Source: Maylandia zebra (taxonomy: Eukaryota; Chordata; Actinopteri; Cichliformes; Cichlidae). Taken from it: 64,000 nucleotides of DNA. This document shows positions 27,430-40,894 of this stretch, piece after piece. The stretch's first letter is position 1. Each line of letters opens with the position of its first letter. The stretch lies in NCBI RefSeq assembly GCF_041146795.1, contig NC_135179.1, positions 7,971,547 to 8,035,546 on the forward strand. The letters are read 5' to 3'. A program made the position numbers and the translations under genes. Below the pieces are notes generated by a model. The model did not search any database. It had not been told where the DNA came from and was given only the letters and a program-made list of their open reading frames with translations.

Positions 27430-30320
27430 AATGAGAGCCGAGGTATGTTGGCACACGACTGTGATTGGGTTTTCAAAAAGTTTGGCGTGTCGCAGCTTCA
27501 TGTGCGCTGGATTTATTGAATTTAGGGAAAGTGTGCAAAAATTGCAGGTATTTTTGTCGCTTATCAGCTATAAATGTTTGTTGCACGTTTTCTGTGGAAA
27601 AAAAGAAATAGTGCCTCAAATAATGATTGTAAGTTCCAGAGGTGATGATTTTATAAACATACCTTTACGGTTTAAGCAATTACTGAATAAATCCTTCACT
27701 TGATGATACTGAGCAAATGTGAGGAGGTATGACTGAGCCTGCGCAAGGAAAACTGTTGGATTTCAAGTCCATCAATAAGACTTGAACTGGTATGTAGTCA
27801 CAGAAGTGATATACTTATTAAAGTAACGTGAAGAAGACTGTATGTAACTGAAATGATGGGAAACAATAAATCAGTTCAGAGGAAGGAGGGGTAAAAATAA
27901 GGGGAAGACGATGGGGAGATGAAAATCCATCCAGTTTACATCAGGGGTGTGGATTCAATATCACTAAAGGAAGTGACAGCCATGTTAAGGGGCAGACACA
28001 GTTTACTGACATAATTTCATCTAACTAAAAATGATTACATAATGAAATTTGAAAACTGAAAGAAAAAAATGGATGATCTTATACTTGCAAAACAGTTCTT
28101 ATATTTTAGTTTTGTAATGTGGGCTTTTTAAACTCTAATTCAGCAGGGTGGGTTTCTTAACATTACATTGTGATTTGAGTGATACACCACATCAAGCAGG
28201 GATAAATTATGCCAAAGGAGCAAAATGTCTGAGACGACTCCCAAGTTCTGCAGCTCAAGAAAAGATTGAGATCGAGCCTGCACTTGCAGTAACACAATGT
28301 GAAATAATAATCAGTCATACTGCTGGGTAATGAAAGTTGCACATACTATAATTCTGCCTAATTATGTTACAGAAGACACAAACAAAACAAAACAACAATA
28401 AAACAGACAATGCCTTCTTTGATCTCACTCAGAAGAATGTATTTGCTGATTTTATTGCACAGATATGTAAAAGATGCATATTTTTATTTGGCAATACAAA
28501 AGAAAAGTCACTTCATCTGGATCCTGCCACTACAATGCATCGTTCCCATTTTATCACATGATCATTGTACAGTCATATCAAATTACTTACAATGCATAAC
28601 AGAATAAAAGCGCTCCATTTTCACCCCCAAGCAAAGAACATAAAGCATTGTTTTAAAGTAAATAAGTTTGTGTATGATTGTCTTTAAGAGTTCCTTTTTG
28701 ACATGTAGGTTTCAAAATCCATACATGTATCATATATATGGATCATACACGATCCATACATGTACTGTATATGTACGATCCATCATGTATACATGATCCC
28801 TACATGATGGATCATGTATACCGGACAGTTTTAAAGCAATGCTTTGTGAAGCAAACACATAATACTGCACAGTTCTTAAACATAACTTAAAATAATACCA
28901 TCATTCAATATTGGTTGTTGAAATTATACTGATACAAACACATGACCTTCATATTAAGTCAAGGGAGCTTTGACAAAAAAACAAACAAAAAAAACAACAA
29001 CAAAAAAACGCAAAACAAAAATCAGTTCAATTATGTTGCCATATTCCCATACAAAATTTATTTTAACACCTCAATCATAAACATTAGAAGCAAGCTCATG
29101 TCACACATAACTGTAAAAGACAAACAAACAAAAAAACGTACCATTCAGTGGCTCCAACAGAAACACACAGATGCACATTGTTAAGGCACATGTGGTTTTG
29201 GCAAATTAGACATTCATGTTCCCCCTGATGTGTTTTCTGCAGTGGAGCCTGGAAGTTAAGGCCTTTTACACTTTGGTTCCATGTCTAGGTCTATGTAAGT
29301 ATGACACGCTGATATAGTACTGATGTTCTAACTGTTTTATTGATAATGTGGGAATGATGCTTTTTGTAGTTGCGCCAATGGTCCCTGTATGTACGTATGC
29401 AATTTTCAGTCATACCACATTCTTTAAAGAAAATTATTTTGTGGACCTTTAAGTTGTGGACTCCCTAAGGTTCCTGAACCCCACTTTGAGAACCTCTGTT
29501 CTAAATGATCTGGTAGTCAATGCTTCTGTTTCAACACTGACATCACCAGAGTTGTTCCAACTTAACAAATAGATGAGGCATAAGCATCATAAGGCACAAA
29601 AGGCATCTCTAGCTAATTCCTTTAAGTAACCTTAAGTATAATCATGAATAGAAAAGGCACTAGGGAAACACTGGTTCATAAAATAACAGCTTGCAGCTTT
29701 TCAACACTTGTATAAGATGACTGATTGCATAAGAAGCCTTGCACTACACAACAATCCTGGAACTAAAATATAGTCATAAGATTTTTAATCCGTTTTAATC
29801 CATAAATAGTCCCAGAAAGTCACATGTGCTACATGCCACATTTGTCAAGTATGCTTTTCTATTCCTTTTCAAAAGTGTAACTGGTTGGTTGATAAGAATG
29901 GAATAACTAGCAAGCAGTTTATGCAATCCAAACATTGGAAGCAAAGACTAAATAAGTTATTGGAATAAAGTCGATGTGCATAAAGGGTCATGAAACCACT
30001 GTTGCTCATGAGGCAGCTATGACTCAGGACACCCAAATAAAACGGCATGGTTGTAAACCTAGACAAAGTGTACCAAAATATAAACATGCTTTGGTCATTT
30101 AATGTGTCATTCTGCTGTTACAGAGGCACATGATGTAAACTCCACATTGTGAGTTTGTCCTTTTTTTGGACAACTGTATTTCAGGTCCATCTTACATGTT
30201 GCAGTTCTTACTTGAACTACATGCTGCAGGTCAAAGCACAATGAGCGCAACAAAAAAGACAAATAGGGCAGGTAGACAAAGGGGGTAGTTCCAAGTGTTG
30301 CGATAGCTTCCATCTTATCT
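27430..30320. other. wipf1 3' UTR and wipf1-gpr155 spacer
   Basis: No ORF with coding character. It probably holds a long wipf1 3' UTR; minus-strand AATAAA signals lie near 28451, 29060 and 29337. It contains a palindrome-rich GATCC/ATGTA tract (28716-28822) and A-rich tracts at 28975-29030. Confidence 0.5.
28716..28822. repeat. Palindromic ATGTAT/GGATC-rich tract
   Basis: Repeated, mutually inverted copies of CATACATG, GGATCAT and GTATAC alternate over about 100 bases. The tract could form cruciform or hairpin structures. It lies in the presumed wipf1 3' UTR or spacer. Confidence 0.7.
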
Positions 30321-33300
30321 TCACCTGGGTATAGGAGGAAGAGGAGGTGCTCCTCTTTCCTTTTTACCAGAACCTGCAAAGAATCAAAGACACACAAAGT
30401 TAGTGCTTTCTTTAGTAACAGAGCATGTTTTCTTCCACCAGATGGCAGTGTCTGACAAGCCAGATCAACAGTTTTCCCACTTGTTTGGAAGTTTGGACTA
30501 ATATAATGTAAATATCAGCCAAAATCTTTAGTGAGTTCAATATTTTTAATTTAATGGTGCACAAATGCTTAAATATTGTAAGGTAGTCTGATTATAGCCA
30601 GAAAGACTTAACAGAACTAAACTGAATGTTGTGACGTTTTACAGTTGGGACATTGATTGATTGTTGAAAAGAAGATTACAAAAGCAAAGTAATGAACTGG
30701 GAGGGACAGCAAACTTTGATGTTGGGAGTTAAATGGGAGTTATTGTCAAATGTCGGAAAAGTACTGCAGACGATTATAAGAGAGATAAATTAATGTTGAG
30801 GCTAGTAGTAATAGGCCACAGACAACACAATTAGGACTGGTACCAGAACGTGGCCTGGGCTGAAATGAGGAGCTACAATGTCAGATGTCAGTTCATCAGA
30901 AGTAATTTACAAACCATAAAGGAATGCTGATAAACTACTTTGCTTTGATTAGAATCTCATATTGAATATATTAAATCAATAATATATCGTTAATTTGTAA
31001 TGTTATAATCAGCATCACTTTTTCCTGTTTTGTATTCTTTCCTTTTTTCTGATGTTTTTTGTGCTGTAAAGGACTGTGGATCAAGTGGCTCATGTCCAAA
31101 GTAATGTTAAAATATGTAATGTTATGCACTGGTCTGTCAGTGTCTTTAACAGGTTACTAAGCAAACTGAAAACTGCATGAAGATCATCTAACGATGCTGA
31201 GTGCAGATAACATGCAGAACTCACCTTTGCTTTCATTTTTGCCAAGCTTACTGGGGTAGGTCTTCTGGGAGTGCACATAGGGCTCAGGTGGAGGAAGGTC
31301 TGACACTGGGTGAAAATTGAACCGACCCTCCCACTCATCTATTAATGGAAAGAATGAAGGTGTCAGTGTTAATTTCTCCAGGAGAATGACTTAGCTTTAT
31401 GACAGTATATGTATAAAGGATATTGTATTTGTTTAGAATTGGATGAAACATGACTAAAAATGTAATTTTAAAAAATGGATCCCTGTAAACTCGTTTTACA
31501 ATCTTACTACTTTGGTTAAAGGAGTAAAAACAACTGCAGCGGAGGTGAGTGAGTTCTTTTGCCATAACTGAACATAACAGACTTTACGTCTTAAAAACAG
31601 TGCTGAAGGATATCGTCTGAAAAAGTCCTTTAGAAGTCAGAGTTAGCCTCTTCTGTTTGGAAAGTAACCACTGGTACACATGGGCTTACGTGCTGGTTTT
31701 AGGATTTTATTGTTGTTCCTTAAACAGACTCGACATACTTCAGTGCTATTTTCCTCTTTATTTTTGCATCGTCTTGCCATAAAGTAGCAAAATTATTTTA
31801 TAGACTACTCAAATAAACCTTAATGACATATTAAAGGTTTTTCTCACCTTGTATTTGGTTGTGGTTTTGGAAACCATTCCCCATGGGTGGTGGTGGAGGA
31901 AACCCACCTCCTGTTCCCGGCCTGTCAGGAGGAAGGGGAGGCCTGCCTCCGGGTCCACCACGAGGGGGCTCTGGGCCTGGCCGTCCCATAGGTCGACCTG
32001 CAGGAGGTGGAGGAGGTAGAGGGCCTTTGGAGCGGGAGAAAAAAACAATAGGATGTTAAATGATCCAAAGTGGCATAAAATCCAGTAACTTTTGATGTTA
32101 ATGGGCATGCTATATCATAAATATGTCTAATATAAAATTAGAATGCTGCAGTAATTCATAGTTCAATTAACAGGTGAGCTCTTTTTTACCCGAGCGTACT
32201 GATGACTGGTTCCTTCCAAGAGCTGGTGGTCTCTCATTTGGAGGAGGAGGGAGAGGTCCTGACCGGGTAGGTGGTGGTGCTGGACTATGGCTGGCGAAGA
32301 TAAATGTAATATTAATCTATGTTAATCCTTTTTAAAGTATCCCTATTTTTTAAGCACACATCCCTTAGGAAATATAAATCATTGTGCACACTACTTTAAA
32401 ACCTTGAGGATTAAACTGCATATCTGAAATACGACATACAGATTTAACTTCATAGAGCATCAAGCACTAATCGCTCTTCTTTCAGATTTGCACCCCAGTC
32501 ACTTTTGCCATTTTAGTTAAACAAACTTGGATGTTGCTGTGTGCACCTCTCCTTCTGTTCTCCACAGTTAGCAATGTTTGAATGCCATCTGTTAAATCAG
32601 CCAATGTTGTAAGCAGACACCAGGTGGAGTTTAGCTAAGAGATGAAACCTGCCACAATCTGATATTGTCATGTTGGTGTTGTTCCCAGATCAACATAGTA
32701 AATGTTGTTCCAGCATCAACATTGCAAGTGACCAATCAGAATATTGTGACATCATACTTTTACCTAACCCTAACCCTTTAATAAACACTAAGCAGAATTG
32801 ATATTGTCCTTGCAACATTGGAATTTCATAAATGCACGAATGGCTTGGCGCGCCAAAGAATAACGTCACAACAATGTGATTGGTCACTTGCAATGTTGAT
32901 CCTGGAGCAACATTTACTATGTTGTTCCAGCAAAAACACCAACACGACGATATCAGATCATCCTGAAAGCTGAGGAGTGGGGTAGACTTAACTTTTTTAT
33001 AGATACACACATTATTTTGTGTTTTTTGGTGTGGACAGGTAGTTTAGCTTTATTTTTATTTTTCCTTGCAATTTGCAAGTTTGCTGTTTTATTGTGTACT
33101 TAATTTTGCTTTATCTGTTTGTCATTTATTTTGTGGTTTGGGACGATTACCTACTGCTTAATAGCAAAGCAAACACCTAATTTAACAGTAGGTTTCCCAC
33201 CTCAGTAGCAACAGGAACCTTCCAAAGCTAGAGTAAGTGCTTAGTGGTATGTATGTTTTAGACTGTGACTAGACTAGGAAACCTCTTAGTTTAAAGCCAA

Positions 33301-35859
33301 ATTAAATTCGAGAAAAAAAAAAGATTTTATCAACATTCAACTTAAGTTTTCAAACTGCGAGTGGCCTTTTTAAGGAAGGTACTGGTTCCTTTGCATGAAG
33401 TGTGAACTGCAGCATCATAGAACAGCTATTAGATTTGAATCTATGCAAACTCTGATATGTCGACCAAAGTAGATACCATGCTCACATTGTCTGATAAGAA
33501 ATGCACCGCTGCATTTCTTATTTCTTGCAGTCATCCATTAAGATTTAACAGATTTCAGGTGGCATATCAGATAAAACTTTGTCAGTACCTGTTGAGCGAG
33601 CTGTTTCTTTGGGGTAGACGAGGTGAGGGGTCATCACCTCCTACTGGGGTGGGAGGTAAGGAAGGAGGCCCTGGACGTCCTGGTGGAAGAGGAGGTGCAC
33701 CCCCACCGGGTGTGGGACGCGAAGGTGAGGAAGAAGCAACAGACGGAGAAGGTTTGGAGTTGACTGAAGGAGGAGGAGGTGGCGGCATGTCACGTGGTAT
33801 GGATGGCCGGTGTCCTCCAGGGGCAGGTGGTGGTGGCGGTCGATCATCAGGAAGTGGGGGCCTCCCTCCTGGAGCAGGTGGTAAGGGAGGTCTGCTGCTA
33901 TTTGAAGGTGGAGGAGGCGAGGAGAAGCTTGTTCGAGGGCCTGGTGTGGAACCTCCTGGTGGCGGAGGAAGAGGGCCGTGCCTCCCTGATGGAATGCTTG
34001 GTGGTCCAGATGGAGATCCATGGCCCGGCCTTGGTCCTGTGGGGAGTGATGGTGGAGGTGGGCCCCCACGAGATGGGAAGGACTGAGCAGGTCGAGGTGT
34101 GTTGGGTACGGGAGGAGGAGCACCTCCTGGAGAGTCTTGCCTGGATGGAAAACCTGGGCGGCCCTTGGGAAGATCAGGGGCACTGCTACGGCCACCAGCA
34201 GGGGTTCCTGGAAGTCTAGGTGGTCCGCCGCTAGGGCTTCCACCACCACCAAAAGGGCTTGGGCCACCGGATCGGCCTCCAGGTGGGAGAATGGGTCCTC
34301 GGCTGGGTCCCGAGTCTGACAGAGAACAAAACGGAAAAATAAACTACGAGATTGCACAAAATTTTCTTTGTTGTTTGTCATTGTTTTGTATCTTTTTTTT
34401 TTTTTTTTTTTACCATTGGAGTCTCTGTTCGCTGCAGATCTCAGTTTTGGCATCCCACCCGCAAACAGGCCTCCTAAGCCAGCAGGAGCCCCACCACCAC
34501 ATCCTCCTCCTCCTCCCCCGCCTCCTCCTCCTCCTCCTCCTCCCCCACCTCCTCCTCCTCCTTTGGGTTCTGATAGAAAAAAACAAACAAATATTGAGTT
34601 AATCATTCTTGCGACATGTGGAGGACATTCATTACTGAATCATATTATTTCCTCATTACTTGTGACTAAGTTAATATGACTAACTCCCATTATTTCTCCT
34701 TTGCAATCATAACTGAAATAGTCACTGAAATGACATCGACTTACTGTCAAATACGGGTGCACTGCGGTCATTTGTAACAGTTTTCTTTAGTCTGGCTCCT
34801 TTACCAATATCAGACAAAAGAGCACTCCTTCCATGCTGCTCTGAACGGCTTAGATTTGGTTTTTCTGTGTTGGCCTGAAAAAGACACACAAACACTGTCA
34901 GCCTTTGGAAGCCACTAGCAAATTGAGAAATACATGTAATTGTAATTAGTTATGCTTAATTGGAAAAAGATGTCATTAAATTAACATTAAAGCAAAATGT
35001 TAGTGGTTAAAATCAAGGTTACAAGTTATTTTGATATATTTTTGATTAAGGGATTTATAATACATCTAACATTAATATTGTTGTTTTGAACATGCCTGCA
35101 CTTCTTTTTCAGATATTACTGGACAACGCAACTCAGCAAAGGATGATACTGTTCATTATTACCCAGTGTTCAATACATATTTAAGCTTTCTTTTCCCTTC
35201 AAATTCTTGGCAGAAATTACACTGCCCTTTTTCTGCTGGTCGCATCACTGCTGATTGCTATCTGCCATGCCTTCAACCAGTCAAATGCCTCAAAGTGGGT
35301 GGTCTTTTCGTCTGTCACAAAAGACTAATTTCTGGAAATTAAATAGCATTTTCCTTTTGAAATAATAAAAAAAAAGCTCCAACACATATTCTTCAGTGTG
35401 AAACGGTGAAGATGCTGTTGCTATTAAATGCTCAAAGAGGTAAGGTCAATCTATTACATTGAGGATGTGATTAAAATGTTGACATTTCTTTCATTTTTGG
35501 CAGGGTACCTAGTCAATTGTAAGCTTTTAGATTTCTAGAGCAAGCTTTTCAACACTACATTACTTTATAGCATTTTATAGAGAGATGGATAAACAGTCAG
35601 TGAAAGAAAGAGAAAACTGTCATTTCTTAAATTACTTCAACTTTAAAGTGACAGGCCATGTAGATGAAACTATGAATGAAAAATAACAAAAAAAAAAAGA
35701 TTTGTTATGACATTATATGGCCACAAGATGTCTCTAGCTCAGTAGAACAGAGCAACAGATCTGGCTTGATTTAGATAAATGAAAACAAAAACTCACAAGA
35801 GCAAAAGTAGGAGGAGGGGGAGCTGCTGGAGGTGGCGGTGGTGGAGGTGGTCCTGGCAT
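30321..35859 (-). CDS. wipf1: WIPF1, WASP/N-WASP-interacting protein
   Basis: Eight coding exons read leftward from ATG at 35859: 35797-35859, 34745-34874, 34414-34569, 33589-34315, 32190-32290, 31848-32024, 31225-31338, 30321-30373. They join in frame to 506 aa (human 503). The N-terminus [17 protein letters not shown] binds profilin and SH3 partners. The WH2 actin-binding helix and LKKT motif are at residues 36-53. A Gly-rich run and [15 protein letters not shown] follow, then a long Pro-rich body. The C-terminal WASP EVH1-binding segment at about 452-473 ([20 protein letters not shown]) and the terminus [12 protein letters not shown] are intact. The protein stabilises WASP/N-WASP and couples it to actin filaments in the cytosol. 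The gene lies in tandem with gpr155, as in other vertebrates. Other-frame ORFs on both strands are by-products of the proline codons. Confidence 0.96.
30435..30450 (+). promoter_or_regulatory. Putative CTCF site, forward, in last wipf1 intron
   Basis: CCACCAGATGGCAGTG matches the CTCF core CCASYAGRKGGCRS. It lies in the last intron of wipf1, about 60 bases from the terminal exon, near the boundary with gpr155. Confidence 0.5.
32659..32956. mobile_element. MITE with about 95-bp terminal inverted repeats (298 bp)
   Basis: The left arm starts CTGATATTGTCATGTTGGTG and the right arm, reverse-complemented, starts CTGATATCGTCGTGTTGGTG. Both then run through near-identical AACATAGTAAATGTTG and TTGCAAGTGACCAATCA blocks. 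The central part has no ORF but has a short CCTAACCCTAACCC telomere-like motif. It is intronic in wipf1, and flanking AT dinucleotides are too short to prove a target duplication. Confidence 0.85.
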
Positions 35860-35905
35860 CTTCTGCTTTCCTCTGTTTTACTCTATCTGCACTGGATGCC
35901 GCACC

Positions 35906-36290
35906 CTGGAATACAGATCACAGACATTCTTGAAAAACAGGGAAAACAAGCTGATGTTGAATTATGTTTGGACCTCTTAAGCAGCAGACTGCATTTTTAA
36001 AGCATCCCAGTGTCCCATTAGGGATGAGGCAGGATGCTTGCACTGCAGTACATTTGTGTTTCCTCTTACAATTTGTTTATCAATTAAAGGCTTTTCTGAT
36101 GACTATATTATTCATGACTCCACCACAGGATGGTAGAGACAGTAAAAAAATGGCAGACGGCAAACAAAACTGAATCACAAAAATAGTGACAAAAATGCTG
36201 TATGCTGCTGACATCACAATGTAGTGATTGCCATTGCTTTTTGCCTTTTTAGGGACATTTTTTTCCTCCTTCAGTTACACGGTTTTTGTG
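35906..36290. other. First wipf1 intron start; nothing further recognised
   Basis: A minus-strand acceptor (tgtattccag) near 35906 begins the start-codon exon, so the wipf1 mRNA continues to noncoding exons farther right. The rest of this stretch shows no feature. Confidence 0.45.
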
Positions 36291-36291
36291 A

Positions 36292-37279
36292 TACACTTAC
36301 TCGCCAGTTTGTTAGGTACACGTGTTCAACTGCCCATTAACATAAAAATCTAATCAGCCAATCACATGGCAGCAACTCGAAGCATTAAGGCATGTAGACA
36401 TGAAACAGATGACCAGCTGAAGTTCAAATGAAGCATCTGATTGAGTGATAAAGGTGATTTAAGTGACTTTGAATTTGGCATGGCAGTTGGTCCCAGACCG
36501 GTTGGTCTGAGTATTTCAGAAACCTATGAACTACTATGACTTTCCCATACAACCGTCTCTAGAGTTTATAGAGAATGGTCCTAAAGAGAAAGTTTCCAGT
36601 GAGCAGCAGTCCTCTGGGAGAAAATGCCTTCTTGATGCCAGGGCCAGACTGCTTTGAGCTGATGCAAGGGCAACAGTAACTCAAATAAGAACTCTTTACA
36701 AACCAAGTTAAGCAGAAGAGGATCTTTAAATTAACAGCAAGCCTTGAAGCACATGGGCTAGAAGGCCACGCCTGTTGCCACTCAGGTCAGCTAAAAAAAG
36801 GAAACTGAGGATTCATACGAATTCATTGAAATTACATGAATGAATATCGGAAACAAGTTACCTAGTCTGATGAGTCTTAATTTCTGCCATGACATTCAAA
36901 TGGTAGAGTCAGAATTTCACCAACATGAAAGCATGGATCCAATCTGGCCAGTGGTTCAGGTTGGTGGTACACATTTAGAGCCTTAGTACCAACTGAGCAT
37001 TGTTTAAACTTCACAGCCAACCTGCTATTGTCCATCCAGCCACTGATGGCTGCGTCCAGCAGGATGACACATTTCAAATCATCTCAGACTGGCTGCTTGA
37101 ATATGGCAGTGAGTTCACTGTATTCAAATGTATTTCACAGTCATCAGATTTCAATCCAACAGTGCACCTTTGGGATGTTGTGGAACAGAAGATTTGCATC
37201 TTGGATGTGCATCTGACAAATTTGCCACAACTATATAATACGTAGCGAGGTGTACCTAATAGTGTGGCTTATGTGTGTA
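36292..37279 (+). mobile_element. Degenerate Tc1-like transposon, both ends present
   Basis: The element begins TACACTTACTCGCCAGTTTG, then TTAGGTACAC. It ends, read in reverse, TACACACATAAGCCACAC, then TATTAGGTACAC, with TA at both borders as Tc1/mariner elements require. The interior is a decayed, internally deleted transposase with sense blocks such as AGTATTTCAGAAACC, AAAGCATGGATCCAATC and CATCTCAGACTGG. No usable frame remains. It lies inside the putative long first wipf1 intron. Confidence 0.85.
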
Positions 37280-40200
37280 GATTACAGATAACTGTTTCGT
37301 GTTTCAAATATCACAGGAACGCAACATTATACATAGCTTTGATGTGATAGTATTGTGCTGTGAGTTACTCTCTGACTTCCTCAACTAGTTTCTACAAACC
37401 AAAAGGTTAAACTACAAAATGTTGGTGTGGAAGTAACAGTTCTCATTATGTTCGTGCCAGACAGCAAAAGCACACTCTGATGATCATTTCTCTAGCAAAA
37501 TCTCTGTCATTCACAGACTAGCAGGGATTGATAGGACTACATATGGATGCTAATAACTGTTTAGAAAAATACCACAAGGAAATCCTTTTTAAAGTATTTT
37601 AAGCTGTAGTTTATTTAATGACAAGTACAGTAGATACTATGAGCTGACTGCACTGAAGTGCATGCGTCTATATATTTTGCACACAAAAAACAGTGGCTAA
37701 AGAAAGTTACTTTCATTTCCTTAAATTTGGTGAGAAGTCTGAAAATATGCAGAATACAAAAAAAACAAAAAAACAAAAACTGTAGGTTACTTTGTTTGAC
37801 TGGCAGGGATCGCACAACATCACAATCATTTATCGTGGTGGTGCTCGTTCACTACATCTGAGCTCCACTTGGGTTTTAGCCTGCTGTACAAATCAGTGGG
37901 GGAGTCCAGCAACTGCAAAGACAGCAGCAAAGGCTCTCTATGATATGACTTCCTCTTTAGTCGAGTCTTTTTTTAACTAAACATTACTAATAAAAGTGGT
38001 TCTGACTGGAAAATGTATCACCCTTTGCACTATAATGTCATGTATTTATGCTATGTTGAATTCTTGGAGGAACTGAAAGTAAACGACGGAGACAAGATCG
38101 CTCGAGAAGGAAATATTTTTTTCCAGAAATATGAGGAGTAGCAGGTCATAACAACAAATCAGTTGATATCGATCTCACATACAACGGCAAACTGACAGTA
38201 AAAGTTTCATCACTAAGGAACTTGAGTGTTCAGTTCCTGTAACCACAGCTTCAAAAAGTGTTGTAAATCTATATAAAGAGTTTATTTTTACAAAGCCAGA
38301 AGACAATGTTACAAGGGCTCATTCTGTGTAAATGCCAATGGGAAGTCCAAGAGTTTATAATGCTTATAATAAAATACTGATGATTAACACACCATCCTGT
38401 GACTGTGATAATGTATTAGCTGCTATTATTCTCATTACCATTGCTCTTTTCCACTGAGAAGAAAATAGGGGAAAGAAAAACAGTACGTGAATAGTGAATG
38501 CATGCAGCTTAAGGACAAACTGAACATGGCTGATGTAGAAACAGCTGCAGACCACTGATTCTCATGTCCATGAAGCTGTGCAGCGGCAGCTTTCTGTTCT
38601 AACATCAGGCAGAACTATGAACTTGCTAAACTCATTTGCTTCAAGCATCCACTATGCGTTGTTTTTCACGAGGGAGAGATTCAGTTTTTCTTAACCTATC
38701 ACAAGATACCAATGTATCTAACTGAATCTAAGATTATTTTATGTGACCGCTGACGTGTAGTTATGCAAGTATACTGGTTTACCTGCATTTCAAGAGTTAA
38801 GTCAGATAGAAATGTTCAGTACAGTTGTCTGTTTGTATAACAGTAACTGTGTCATAAGGATGGCAAAGAAAAACAAAAATAATGAGCTGGATCTCCATCA
38901 TTACGTGCTTAAGTTTAAAAGTTCTTTTCAATTGGATCTCTTGAATGTAAACTCTCATCGATGAGGCAAATAAGTGCAATCCCTGTCTGTAATGCAATGT
39001 ATCCAGAACACTACACCAATGCAAGTGGCCATGTCACCAGTCACATTTCACCCTATGAGAAAAGGACTAAGATTCCAGTAAAGAGTAAGACTTGTTTACT
39101 ACCAGAGAAAATGATGTCAGGAAGGTGTCAGAAACCCAGTGCGTCACTCACATTTGACACTTCCCCAAATAAACTGAAAATGAACAAGACTTCTGAGTCG
39201 ATATCTGAGTGGATAGTTTAAATTACCTGTTTGATAAAAAAGGTTGATGTAAAAAAAGCCACGAAGTAATCAAGGCAGGGTTGTGATTACTGATTTACTC
39301 CAAAGATGAATATATAAATAATATAATATTTATTTTCTAAGCCTAATCCATTGCTATCATAATGGCAAACTAGTCTGAATGCAAATAACAAACAAACTCA
39401 TTGGTTTGTCTGTTTACCAGTGTCAACATAACTACTCTAATCACAGAGGTTAGGCGAGGCCACGTACAGTAGGCAAAAGGCATTTAACCTTATTGACTAA
39501 CTTTCACTTGTATTTATCCATATCAACTGTTTCATCTCACAAAAATACACACCTCACGTTCTCACTTCATTTTTATTTGCACGCATAAAAAAAGACCATC
39601 CTCAAGGGGCCTCTTACTTCCTGTATGCTGCTGACAAACAGGAAGTCACGATGCGCCTCAAGAACCGCAGCCATCCGGTTGCCATCCGATGCCTCTACAT
39701 CGCAGCCACGCATCATTTTGATATTCTCCTACCTCATTTTCTTTCTCTCAACTGTGACTCGCCAAACCACACCCCAACTCCACACACACACCCTGCATGT
39801 GTGTATAACCCCCATGTTCCTCCTTTTTTGTGCCTTCATGTTCACCCTTGCATGAACTATCAGCCTTCTTTTCTCAGTCTCGGACAGTTTCACTCAATGC
39901 CCTTTCCCTATCGCCCAGTCTCACTGGTTCCTGCGTCCTTTGTCGCTCTCAGTGTCTCAAAACAGCGAAAAGTGAAGTTTAGATTTTGTCTGCTTCCTAA
40001 AGCTAGCAACACAAATCTTATTGTAAGGCATACATGGGTCTTCAAAAATGATCCCCATCTCGTACTGGGGTTGTTATAGGGATACAGCAAATGTCATACA
40101 AATTTACTTCCATTATAACAACTGTATATCTGTTACAGGGAAAAAAGAACATGTTTATAGCAAAAAAACAATAACAATAATATTCAACATGATTATTAGT

Positions 40201-40890
40201 AAGAAGTTGAAACATTAGGCAGTTATTTCTCAATGTAGAGCAAGAAAAAGCCTGTAAATGCTGCAGAAACAAACGATAAAACACTGAGTGAGAACAGAGT
40301 CTAAAGAGGACAGCATGTACCGTAAACATGCATCAGTGTCAGGGCTGGTATATCACACCACCTCAAGTAATTAAGTTACTCAGAAATTGGAAACTTCTCA
40401 TTTGCAATTCCTTTCATACATTCTTTAGTCATATTTAGCAGTAATAAGAATACAGATTCGGTGAAGAGTAAAGAGAGGATTTAGAAGAAAATTGTGTGTT
40501 GGTGCACAAAGATGTTCACCAATTCCTAAATATTTCTGTTTTAAAAACTACAGAGTTGAAAAATTCAGTGTATAACATTTATTTGGAAATATAATGTATC
40601 AGTTCGTGTGGGGTGTTTTTGAAGATTGTGAAAGACCTCTTGCCTACTGTGCCCGAGCTTACCTAACCTCTGTGATCACAGAGTAGCTCTGTCAACACTG
40701 ATACACAGGAAAAACTAACGTGTTAGTTAATGACATATATATTTGTTTTAAACGAGTTTTCCTCTTACAGTAGCAATGTATTTGGCTTTGAAGACAAGCA
40801 TTATATCCTGATACTTGCAATATAATTTATCCTTGCGCTTTCTACTGTGGTACAAGTAGATGATAATCATAGAAATTATACATAGACAAA
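37280..40890. other. Putative wipf1 intron / intergenic, nothing recognised
   Basis: Open frames here are short, lack splice context and show no family motif. A 142-codon frame at 39651-40079 is rich in C-heavy codons without recognisable domains, and I do not regard it as a gene. Confidence 0.5.
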
Positions 40891-40894
40891 AGGT

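Noticed and set aside
32760-32785. Interstitial telomere repeat
   Set aside because: Only about two CCTAAC units, inside a MITE; not a telomeric tract.
33641-34606. Long open frames on both strands (up to 321 codons) over the proline-rich region
   Set aside because: They are other-frame by-products of wipf1 exons with CCN/GGN repeats, and they cross real splice sites.
39651-40079. A 142-codon ORF as a gene
   Set aside because: It has low-complexity His/Pro/Ser composition, no domain, and no promoter or splice context.
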